NCBI GenBank assembly: GCA_963971425.1
Contig: OZ020517.1
Coordinates: forward strand, 12,588,501 to 12,652,500
Direction: 5' to 3'
DNA: 64,000 nucleotides
Origin: Bryoerythrophyllum caledonicum
Lineage: Eukaryota > Streptophyta > Bryopsida > Pottiales > Pottiaceae
Of the stretch, positions 12,890-23,146 are shown in pieces. The first letter of the stretch is position 1; every line of letters begins with the position of its first letter. Below the pieces are notes generated by a model. It was given only the letters and a program-made list of their open reading frames with translations, had not been told where the DNA came from and ran no database searches. The position numbers and the translations under genes were made by a program.

Positions 12890-13614
12890 CTACCCTAGTG
12901 ACCAACCATTGGCCTTTGAAGTAGCTCATGGAGTCTGACAAGCTTACTAGCAAGCTCGCCAAGTGAGCTTTGTTGCTTTAGGATTATGACTTTGATGTTG
13001 TATATTAGGCGGGCATCACGAACTTGGATGCGGATGGTCTGTCTCGGAATCCAAGCCGTTTGGAGGAGGATTTGACTGGTGTCACGTAGCATGGGGTCTG
13101 TGATTGGGAGTCAGTCTCGGGTGACATGCAGCGGCTTACCTTACGTTGATGTCTGGCTTCACATCAACGTTGGTTGATTCGGTAACGGATGAGAAATTAG
13201 ATAGGGCCCAAATTATTAGCGATGTGTGGGAAGAAGGTCAAATCTTGAATAAGCTAAAATATGAGATACTTTCTTCAGCTCTTTTTATAATAGAGCGTGA
13301 TCCAATTGGGCATCAAATATCAAGGTTCTATTGGGAGAACGGCCTTTTATTCCGAGTGTAGCTAGATGGGACTAGGAGGATACTTTCTAAGCTAGATCAG
13401 AAAGCTTCCTTGATAGAGCAGGTACGCGAAGACCTAGGATATTTTGGTGTGCGACACGCTCATTTGATGTTGCGCAACCAGTACTCGTAGACCGACATGT
13501 ATCAACAGATCGCCACGTATGTTTCTCGACCTGAAGTATGTCGTCGAGTTAGATCCAACTTCAACACTTTGTCATTATAATTGGAGCCGTTGCCCATTAT
13601 GAAGCTAGGATATT

Positions 13615-15615
13615 GGTGTCGGATAGAGAGGAGTGCGTTTTGGGAATATTCAAGGCATCTAGTTGTGACTTGGAATAGTCTGCTATGAAGTTCTATCAAA
13701 TCTTGTTGTCTTCAGTCTTTATTCTTCAGTCTTCACACTTCAATCCCCATCCCGATGGTCTATCCTAGGGTGGCTCTAATGGGTGAAGAGTAAGGGTGGG
13801 TGATAAGAAACCATGGCCTCAAACGCGTAAAATGAAATGGCCAAATCACGAGCCGATCGTTCGAAAGATTGGCTCCTAAACTTCAAACCAATGGTAATTA
13901 GCAGTCGTGCCTCACAGATGGGAATAACATAAAAGATCGACCATGTGATTGATCAATCCTACTTTGTCGCCACAAACATAAAAAATCGAGCCAATAGAGA
14001 ATAATCACATAACCGGCAACACTGTCCACGATGCAAAAATGAAAGTAACAAGCCTCCAAAACCGCCTAGAAATAACAATAATAATACAACAAGCCTCCAA
14101 AATCAACTAAGAATAATAAAGCCAAAAGCCACAACATACGAGTCTTGAATCTTCATATCTTTAAGTCTTCAAAGTCTTCAAAGTCTTCAAAGTTTTCAAA
14201 ATTGAGAAGAAACCTCATTTCACACATCTTAACTACATTCTACAGGAAATAAAAAGGCAAGATACCTTCTTTTGTTTAACAACTCATAACATTTGCAAAA
14301 AATTTCAAATTAAAAAGTTAGTAGCTTTCTAGAAATCCAACAAAAATTTTTATTTTCTCCTAGAATTTCACCTCCAACTAGTTTTCCAAGAAATACAAAT
14401 AACTCTATAAAATCACAGATTTCAAAAGATAAAGGCAACAGACCTACCTCTAATCAAGAACCCATAACTTTTGCTAAAAACTCCAATTGGTTTGAGTAAT
14501 GAGTTTTTGGAGAGCTAAAAAATATTTCTATAATTCCTGAAAATTTCAAAGAGAGAAGCAAAAACTACAAACTTAGGTGGTCGCCCGAATCTCTGCTCCT
14601 CTTTGTTCGGTGGCAGGAGACCCTCCTCCACTCACACGGTTATAACTTTTTATTAACAATCATAAATCAAGCAAAATATATTCCAATAGAAGCGCATTAC
14701 AAAGAGAAAGTGACATTCAAAATTTCATTTCAAAATATTGCTTACAACAAGAGTTATGGCCGATCAAACTCATGGCTTTTTACACCCACACACACTTCAC
14801 TCCCAAAAAACACACTAATATCTTTCCCACTAGAAGATCTGACGAAGAAGGGAAGAGAAGATGCCTATAAATTCTCTAGACCCATAAAGTGGGTGGAATC
14901 AGCCCATGTGCACCTCACATGGCTCTCAAAACATCCATTGGCTCAATGAAAACACCTAAAAATAAGTTTATATATATCTTTTTAAAGTCAACAAACCTCT
15001 AGAGTTCTAATTAGGACGTGAATTACCCTCTACATATCATCTTTTAAACTTTAACATTGAAATAACTTACTAAAATTCTTGTATTAAGTACAAAGCTTCA
15101 ATAAAATGAAGTAGAGGTTAAAACTAAAGTCAAAGAAGAGTGCTACTCCATCTGCAAGAACTTGAGAATGCGCTTGATAGTAATTGCGATGTAATCTACA
15201 CATTGAATCATTGTCAAAGGATTTACTGGCCCTTGTAATCAATGATGGCGACCAACGCTTACCTTGATTGGCCTAGATATGGAAAAATAATGATCTTCGT
15301 TCAGGCCCTCAAATCTATCTTTGAATTCTACCTCCGATTCAGACTCTTGATCTTGTGACTCCATAAAAACCTTCTAATTCAACATTTTACAGTTCGAACT
15401 TCAGATCCAAATACAAATTCTAAGAACTTAAAAGTATGCTTCGAATTTATGAATATTGTTTAGGGCTTTTGCCTTTTAAACAATTCCATGAGCAAGAAGC
15501 GTCACCTTAAAGCTGTTGGAAGCTTCACCAATAAGTTTTGTTCTCATAATCAAAGATTTTTTCAAAATATAAACAAGTATAAGTTTTACACACTATAGAT
15601 ATTAACATCAAGACA
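13615..15615. other. Probable 2-kb insertion in the integrase region of the fossil
   Basis: The integrase zinc-binding region ends just before this block and the integrase core starts just after it, so the block most likely inserted between them. Its content is AT-rich. Around 14,160-14,205 the 9-base unit AAGTCTTCA is repeated about four times in tandem. I could not assign it to a transposon family and saw no clear terminal repeats. Confidence 0.45.
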
Positions 15616-16429
15616 TCGGTGGTCTTTGGACTTTGATTCTCCACTTGTCGTGACTCCATGTGGAGCCAAGTATGTCTTGGTGATGGTGGAGCATTTCTGC
15701 ATTTCGATTGAGCTGGTAGCATTCCTCAAAACTCTTCAGAATTGGCGGCTATGGCATTCCTGGATCAGGTGTTGGCTTCTTGGTTTTGGACCCTCAGCTG
15801 AGGTTTTAACTAACGAAGAGCGTGAGTTCCTTGGAGCTTTCAAAGCTTTGTGTACCAAGGCTTTAATTGACCGCGGTACCACTTTGCGAGATCACCCGGA
15901 AGCCGACCGTTTTGTTGAGCATATAATTCAGACCGTAAAGCGGAGCCTACGGAGGTATGAATTACTTCATGGTGTCCACTATGATTGAGATCTGATGATA
16001 CCATGGATCGCCATGGATTACCGATTTAGCCGATAAGCTTCACTGGCTCTTTTCAGTCCGATCAGTTGTTATATAGGAGAAAGCCAATTTTACTAAGTTT
16101 TATTTGGGAAAAGTTGGCTCCGGTTGTAAACTTGGACGATCCGGAGGTGTGGATCCAATATCTACGAGATTGAGCAATTTCTTCAAGAGGGCCATGTTTA
16201 TGGCTATAGTGAACTTATCAATTGCTCAACATTGTGACACCTTACGGTACGCTCGTATTTGTAGCGGTGCCTACCAACCTCAACTGCAACGTTTCTCGAT
16301 GGGGATTATGTTTATGTACAACGTAAGGCGCCTACAACGTTGGATGTCAAGGAGGGCGCACTATTCTTTGCGTGAAGAATGTCTTGCCTTGTGGCATCTT
16401 GTTGCTGGAAGGCAAAGATGATTGGGAGT

Positions 16430-16680
16430 GTCGGGAACACTCTGAGAATTGTGCTCCCTATCATTTATCCATTGATGGCTCCATTCATTCAAAGTTGGCC
16501 GTTGTGCTAGACAACCTTCCGTGTTTTGTGTGTGGTCAGAAGAAGGGCGTGACTACCATGTTGCTTTTATGACCATTGCTAGCATGGTTGGCATATGGCT
16601 TGTTTGATGCCGCCTCTTTCTATTCTACCATCCGGAGATTGGACTTACCCTCGTTGTCGGAGGTTTTCGAGCCACAGTTC
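16430..16680 (+). pseudogene. PHD-finger-like 3' end of the Ty3/gypsy fossil
   Basis: Downstream of the integrase of this fossil sits a Cys/His-rich block with PHD-finger spacing: a Cys-X2-Cys pair (CFVC), a later Cys pair, the GWH phrase and a Pro-rich C-terminal part ending in a further Cys. The copy is broken. The same arrangement follows the integrase at 49,085-49,345 on the minus strand, which argues that the finger belonged to the element family and is not chance host sequence. Confidence 0.6.
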
Positions 16681-16690
16681 ACCCAATGAA

Positions 16691-17579
16691 ACGGCTTGAA
16701 TTCTTCCTGGACTTGTCACTATGTGGTGTGTTGCCATCTAGTTGGAGTTCCTGATTTTGATTTAAGGATAGGCAACGTGAAGATTGATCAAGGGATTGTC
16801 AACAAAGTTGCCTTTGGCAAATAAAGATGGGGCTCACATTGCACCCGACCTACCTTTTCTTTATTACTTCTCCATATGCTTATTAATTCAGCAGTGGATG
16901 ACATCTTTGATTGAATGAGTACAATTGTTGCACTGACATCACCGTGTGTGAATTCTTCTTAGTGTTGCTTGGTCCTAGCTGGATAGAGGGTCTCTTTATC
17001 CCCTAAGAAGGCCATTTGAGGGTATACTACATATATTTGTTTCAGTGTATGTTTTTTGTTTATTTGATGTTGGTTAGGACTATCAATCCTTTGTGGTTAT
17101 CGATCATTCTTTGCATGACAAAAGACTTCATGGAATTCTAAATTTTTAAAAAAGGAATGGTTGTAAAAATGTTGCAAAAATTGATAGCTCTTTTTTGCAT
17201 GACAAACTTCCATTCTTTTTTGTAGTTTGTACAGTACTGTACATATATTTTTTAAATGGAATTGGAGTGCATTTCTAAACTTCTTTTCATCTTTCCAATG
17301 TTGATGATTCAATTTGCATTCAATCAATCATGAATTTAATTGAATGCATTCAATCAGCATTGCTAATGATATTTTTGATGTTTAGTTGTATATAGAAGTG
17401 CTATTCAAAAACTTCCTTCATTTAAATAATTAAAAAGGCTTCAATAATTTAATTATTTAATTATTTAAATCATCACATTTATAAATATTTCAATGATGGA
17501 AGATAATTTGTTTGGTAATAGTGATGATAGAATGACACAATTGTAATAGAATATTTTACAATGGGTTGAATTGGTTCTA
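16691..17579. other. AT-rich intergenic DNA
   Basis: Downstream flank of the Ty3/gypsy fossil. No gene or terminal repeat is supported. Confidence 0.5.
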
Positions 17580-18545
17580 AATCATGTAGTGCCCGCAAGA
17601 CCCAAAATGGAACTCTAGAGGTGTTAAAACTCAATTCGTATGAAATCTATGAGGAATTAGGTTGTGAAACTTCAAGTTTAGATTTGCGCACACATTACAT
17701 GAACATTTTGCAAAAATCGAATTATGATTTGGAGTAATAGAACTCATAGAGAAACTATGAATACAAGGCAAAATACATCAAATACACTAAAATACAATGA
17801 ATACCATGCCATATACTTTGTTGTATTTCATACACATGCAAAATGATTTTGGTCTTAAATTTTAATCAAAATTTGTCATTAACACATTCTTCATTTTTTT
17901 GTGATTGTTGATCTCTTTCATTGCATATAAAAATCTGTTTTAATTTGCATAAGTTTGGAACATTTTTGAATACAATAAAGTGGATAAAAGTAAAAAATTT
18001 ACCAGTAATCATGTGTTAATGTTTTCTTTGCATATGATATGTCAATACAAAGCAATCGACCTAGTGCACATATCAACCTCTTTCATATAAAGTACAAAAA
18101 TTATTGCAAGAACTATTGATGTATAAAGTAGTATACTTTCCAAAGTTCACAATTTTATTTACCAATATATGATAACTATTGACACTATAATCTATTGTAT
18201 CAACCACCTTGTTACTTGGTTTCTTGTTATGTTTTACATAGTATCTATCCTTGGGAGGGGAAGTAGTTCCATAGTACTACTAATCTATGTCATGTGGACA
18301 TAGACTTTGTGGTGGATCAAACAAACACTTTATACATGCCAGCCTCCTTTGGGAACCAGAGTTCTTCTCTCTCTCTTTCATCAACCGTTGGATTTTGTAC
18401 AAATTTTCTCCAAAGTTGAGGTCATAGTTAAAGTTCAAATTTGTGAGGTTGGATACTAAAATTAGGCATTATTTTTCCATCACAGTTAGTTGAAAGAAAA
18501 ATAAATCAGGTATCTTAGTTTTGGAAAAACATGATCTAAGAACTA
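17580..18545 (+). repeat. Non-coding dispersed repeat, copy A (interior insertion)
   Basis: Aligns by eye with copies at 38,440-39,130 and 39,230-39,920. All three start with a variant of GAGACCCAAAATGGA...GAGGTGTTA, continue through ATTTGGAGTTATAGAACTCA and GTGATTGTTGAT, and end near an ATGGTTTT...AACATGA phrase. Copy A is longer, with an extra segment around 18,190-18,360. No coding sequence and no clear terminal repeats were found. Confidence 0.75.
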
Positions 18546-21446
18546 AAGGATTAATATAAATATTATTACTACTTTACTTTTAAGTCCTTAGAAATATTGC
18601 ATAATTATTTTGACATTCAATTAGATGTCTGAATTTCTAGATTGAACATTTAAAAAAATAGATAGGACTTCCATTGTATATTAGACAAGCCGTTTTTTTA
18701 AATCATTCAAATTATAGAGCTATATATTCTCCGATTTTAATCTAGAATAAATAGAGTAATAAAAAAGAGATTGCAATACATAAAATGTCTCCCTTATGGC
18801 TTCTATGAGCACAAACATTAGATACGGCATAATCTCAAGAACAATGAGAAAGACTTAGTGTGTTAACAACTAAAGGACTATGACTATGTTTCACTAAAAC
18901 CACCTCAAAGCTGTCTCTTTACAATGAAATATTATGAATCTTACTTAACCAAATTTTTACCATTTTCAACCAAAGGATCTTGAATTTTAGTACTACATAA
19001 AAGATTTAATGTTTAATTGTAAACTTTGTCTACGTGGATTGTAAAATACATGCACATGAGGGTGCAATATAGTTTTTTTCCGTCATTGCCTAGACACGGT
19101 CGATGAACTTTGACTCAAATAATAGCATATCTCTCCACTACACATTGAGTCAATTTTATAGAACTTTGATCTACCGTATGTCACGCCATTGCACACCAAA
19201 ACTACAACCAATGGAAGGGTCTAAGATAAGGAAAGAGGTTCAACTATGAGTAGGGGTAAAGAAGAAGAAGAACTCCGGTCCTGAGAGGGGACCGGTGTGA
19301 GTAAAGTGTCTGTTCATTCCACTACCAAGACCATGTCCACCGGAAGAGTAGGGGTATTTCACGTTGCCATATCCTTATCAAACAATTTGATCTCATATTT
19401 AAAAAAATAACAACTTGATCTAAAATCCCAACGGTAGATAATGTCATTATGCCTTCCAAAAACTTTCCTTCACTACCACCAGCCACATAAGATTGTACTA
19501 TTCAGTTCTATTGTACCTTATCTTGCCCAATTGCCCTAACATCCCTTAGATTATCCAACTGCCTCTAAGTCCTCACCATATGTCAGAGACACGGAAATAA
19601 CCAACAAGTGATTTAAGGCTAGAAGAGAGTTCAAGACAAGAACTGACAAGAACATGGATTAACAAGATGGGTACACAAAGAACACCAAGACAGGTGAGCA
19701 AGAACTCCAAAAAGTTCCTATAACTTATTCTTAGAAGGTTCTATAAACTTGCTAGAAGGTTCTAGAGGCCATGTCTCTAATACCATAATTTTTTTCCTAC
19801 AAGTTCCAAAAAAATATTAAAACAAAAATTCCTCCAAAAATAAACCGTTATTGTGAAGGAATTTGGTAGATATTATAAAAAGACAGATTCATGAAGAAAA
19901 GTGGGGAAAGTGAATGGTTAAGGTCCAAGGTGAAGACATGACCAACAGATTTATCTTCAACTACCTAGTCGTACTTCACCAAACAACATTCTTATTTTAA
20001 AGGGTGTTTATTGCATTTTGTCACTAGTTTAGGGAGTAGAAAAGTCCACTAGCTCATTTCCTACTGATTCGAGCAACCCTCAGACCATATGTGTGTCAGC
20101 CGCTCTAACAAGTAAAGGAATTGAACTCGAACCGGCTAGGTGTGACAAAATGTTTTGTTAGCTGAACTGAGTTGCGGTCGATGACAGTACTTGGACTCTA
20201 ATGACATTTAAGCCATTACTTAAGTCTTCAAAGATAAAAAACATAAACAAAGTGCTATGGTGTTTTAATTTGTGATAAAAATAAGAAATGTTAGTGTTTG
20301 GAATCAAGTTAGAGGGAGAAAAATAGGACCATCTATTAGTAGAAGTAATAGATAAGATGTAGGAGGGAATCTAGGCTTATTTGGAAAGATATGGGCAAAG
20401 ATTTGAAGGTAAATTGATTTAGATGACCAATGTATGGTAAGAAATGGAAGGTTCAAGGGCATGGGCTAATGTAGGTCCTTGATTTTCTTCCCTTCCTCTC
20501 TCGCTTTAACCCTTTTCCCGAGACTACAAACAGCATTTGAATTTATGAGTGTGAGAACAAAAGTTTTTATAGTTTGATTAACTAATTTTAAAGTGTTGTT
20601 TTTTGTATTGTTAACTCTGAAGGGATGTATCACATGCTCAATTAAAGTTGTGATGAAGCTGTGGTGTTGTTTTGAGTAATAAGGTTTTCAGAAAGCGTGG
20701 TAGTAGACCACATAGAGTTTGAAAGGGTGCTTCTCGGCAATCATTGTGAATTTGGTAGTAAAATTTTGAATGTAATATTGGAAATGTCTTAAAAAATATT
20801 GTGTCAAAATTTTGAATGCATAGGTTCTTTAAGCTGAAAGTTGTGAGTGAATTTGAAAACAGAGTTTTGAGGGTTAAAATAAGGTAAAATTTGAGATAGG
20901 AATTCTAGTCTATAGGGAAAGATTGAAGAAGTCAGTTTGTTTCATCTTTTGTAGAAGTGTTCTATGTCATATTAGTATTGTGTATACAAATTTTTGATGT
21001 GCTTACAAATAATTGTTTAAGAGTAATGAAGGAGGAAGTTGAAGGGGGTCTAGATTAGAGGCAATATACTTTGAGAGAGTGTATCTTAGTGGTTATTAAG
21101 CCAATAGTTATAAAATTCAATAGATAACTTTTAATAAGGATGATAAATCTTTTGCCTAAATTTTAGAATCATCATATCTTTAAAGTAAAAGTTATAAGTC
21201 AATTTGTACTTGGGTTTTTGGAGGCAGAGTTTGAAAATAAAAAGTTTTAATTTTAAAGTTTAGTAGAGAAGGATTAGAGGGATAAAAAAGCATATATACA
21301 TGATTTGATCATTTTTAGACTATGAACACAAGACAAGTCTTGCACTTAACCAATTAAATGCAAAAAAGACCCAAAGTTTTGTAAAGCAAAAATATCTTTT
21401 ACAACACCATATGCCCATCTCTTCTCTTTCTCTCTATAATATCTGC
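18546..21446. other. AT-rich intergenic DNA
   Basis: Nothing that I can assign: no long open frame, no protein signature, no RNA gene. A stretch of about 47 bases near 19,298-19,345 resembles one near 6,371-6,418 in intron 7 of the nuclease gene, possibly a tiny shared repeat. Confidence 0.5.
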
Positions 21447-21809
21447 TCTATATTATAAAAGAGCGAGGTCAATAAACAGACCGAAACCTAGGCATTTCAG
21501 AATGTGCCACATGGCAATATCTGGATCACTTTTGCTTTATTTATGTAGGAAATCCGAGTGTCTAAACAATGAGGATATATTTTTTTTATTGAGGATTATC
21601 ATTGGTTTGTTGGCGACAACGGGGGATCTACTAATCTCTTCTCTTTATGTAATAAAATGCCTATGGGTATCACTCAAGTATCACGCCATAGGACACGGCA
21701 ACATATGACATTTATTTTTATTATATTGAATTTTACCTTTAATTTTACAATTTTAATTACTTTACCTAAACTTGCACTACCAATTGAGGACAACAAGTGG
21801 GTATACTAG
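21447..21809 (+). mobile_element. Possible short Helitron-type element
   Basis: The left end TCTATATTATAAAAGAGCGA closely resembles plant Helitron 5' ends. The right end GGGTATACTAG followed by T fits a CTAG terminus inserted before a T. The 363-bp interior is non-coding. A short stem (ACTTG/CAAGT) precedes the 3' end but is weaker than the usual compact GC-rich hairpin, so this remains tentative. Confidence 0.4.
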
Positions 21810-22640
21810 TTTTCAATAAAATGATTTAAAACTTGATTTTTTAGGAACTTGCCCAAACTGGAAATGTATCCAACAAGCTCACAATGTTGCTCTTGAGAGG
21901 TTGAAGAAACTCGGAAAAAAACCAAGAAGTGCAAAAAAATGGGAGCGGAGGATAGAATAGATGGATAGTTCTAGGCTCCACATGATATGACAAAGATAAG
22001 GAACACTAGGTATACGTACATGACGACTATGTCGGGCTTCATTTCTTAGATATGGTCCCTAAAAGCCCGGGTTGGGCTCCTCATACCCACACCAATTTTA
22101 TGGTAAAATCTGATATGGTTCCTAACCGAACCATTTGGTTACCCTCTTCTGATTTCCTGTATTCTTTTTTTGACCATATTAGTAGTTCATCCATGATCCA
22201 TTCTTCACATTGAGTTTTGAATGAGTTCTACACTATTCCCATCTCGTTCCCGTTGTGTTCATGGAGCATTCCTGTGGAATTCCCAACCCGTTCTCATCAA
22301 GTTCCCAGTGCATTTCCGATTATTACCACAACGTTCCCAATGCCTTCCTGATGAGTTCCCATGTTGTTCCCCAGAGTTCCTCAATGTGTTCCCCAGCACG
22401 TCCCCAACATTCCCCATTGGTCCTAATGCGTTCCCCGTTCCCAAAGAGTTCCCAACGCATATACACTTGAGAACCAATTTATACTTTTAAAATTACATCC
22501 AAATTTACTTTTGTTAGGTGGGGCCCACCACCAGTCGTTGGGCCACAACGCAGGCTCATCCGCACACATGTGCGTGAGCTTTCTGTGGGAGACCAAAGTC
22601 TGACGACGCAGCCAAGCAACGTCCCGTAGCGTCTGTTGCA
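21810..22640. other. Intergenic DNA with a periodic TTCCC-rich tract
   Basis: No gene supported. From about 22,230 to 22,465 the plus strand carries about twenty degenerate (G)TTCCC units spaced at roughly multiples of six bases. This gives open frames in several registers that are artefacts of the periodicity. The tract ends about 180 bp before the GC-rich 5' region of PIE1. Confidence 0.6.
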
Positions 22641-22754
22641 AACTAAAATCGCAGATTCGCCACCACCAAGGCTATGGAGCGTCATCGTCGCTAGCAACAA
22701 GCCGAGTCGCTGCGAGGATCCTCGCACTCAGGCCGAGGCCGCGAGCTTCCACGA

Positions 22755-22965
22755 ATCAGCCCTAGGGTTTCATCTCCTCACGCGTGCCAACTTCACCGCG
22801 ATTCGCTATCCACCGCCATGCGCTTCGTTAGACCTCGGCGCTGCTAGGGTTTCCTCTTCTGGCGGGCTTTGTCTCTTCCTGCTCCGGAGATTCTCGCTCT
22901 CGATCGTTGCAGGTGCGTTGCTAGGGTTTTCTGGTTTGATCAAGAACGGGTGAAACCCTAGGTGT
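22755..22965 (+). promoter_or_regulatory. Telo-box-like cluster in the PIE1 5' region
   Basis: Four copies of CTAGGGTTT or its complement AAACCCTAG lie at about 22,762, 22,844, 22,921 and 22,953, in GC-rich DNA 180-390 bp upstream of the PIE1 start codon. In plants such telo-box (AAACCCTA) motifs near transcription starts are bound by Myb-type telobox factors and are linked to Polycomb recruitment and to growth genes. Use here is inferred. Confidence 0.5.
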
Positions 22966-23146
22966 GGACTGGAGAGCTCTTGTGGTTGCCGTTGTTGATT
23001 GGACAGGGCGTGGTGTGCTCGGGCGCGGGAATTTTGGTGTTGGCGCTGGAGGGATTGGGGTGATTGGCCGGGGAGGGAGTTTTTAGGGCATGCTCGTTTC
23101 GTGCATTGGGAGTGCATGAAGCGAGAATGTTAAAAGAAGGTAAGAG

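Larger units (their letters stand above)
11050..16690 (+). mobile_element. Broken Ty3/gypsy retrotransposon fossil with PHD-like 3' end
   Basis: Recognisable pol parts, in order on the plus strand: reverse transcriptase (about 11,130-11,530), RNase H (about 11,560-12,080 and, after an AT-rich stretch, 12,890-13,110), the zinc-binding part of integrase (about 13,390-13,580), the integrase core (about 15,615-15,990) and a C-terminal region ending in a PHD-like Cys/His cluster (about 16,430-16,680). The parts lie in different frames with many breaks, so the copy is dead and old. Two AT-rich blocks (about 12,110-12,890 and 13,615-15,615) look like later insertions or heavily decayed DNA. No LTR pair was identified, so the outer limits are uncertain. 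Integrase and PHD-like parts resemble those of the fossil at 49.1-53.6 kb. Confidence 0.75.

Noticed and set aside
16104-16421. 105-residue open frame after the integrase core
   Set aside because: Part of the degraded C-terminal region of the Ty3/gypsy fossil, not a separate gene.
22221-22490. Overlapping Pro/Ser-rich open frames
   Set aside because: Produced by the TTCCC periodic tract.
22636-23117. Open frames on both strands just upstream of PIE1
   Set aside because: They lie in the GC-rich presumed promoter and leader and show no protein family; not joined to PIE1 because an in-frame stop precedes its ATG.
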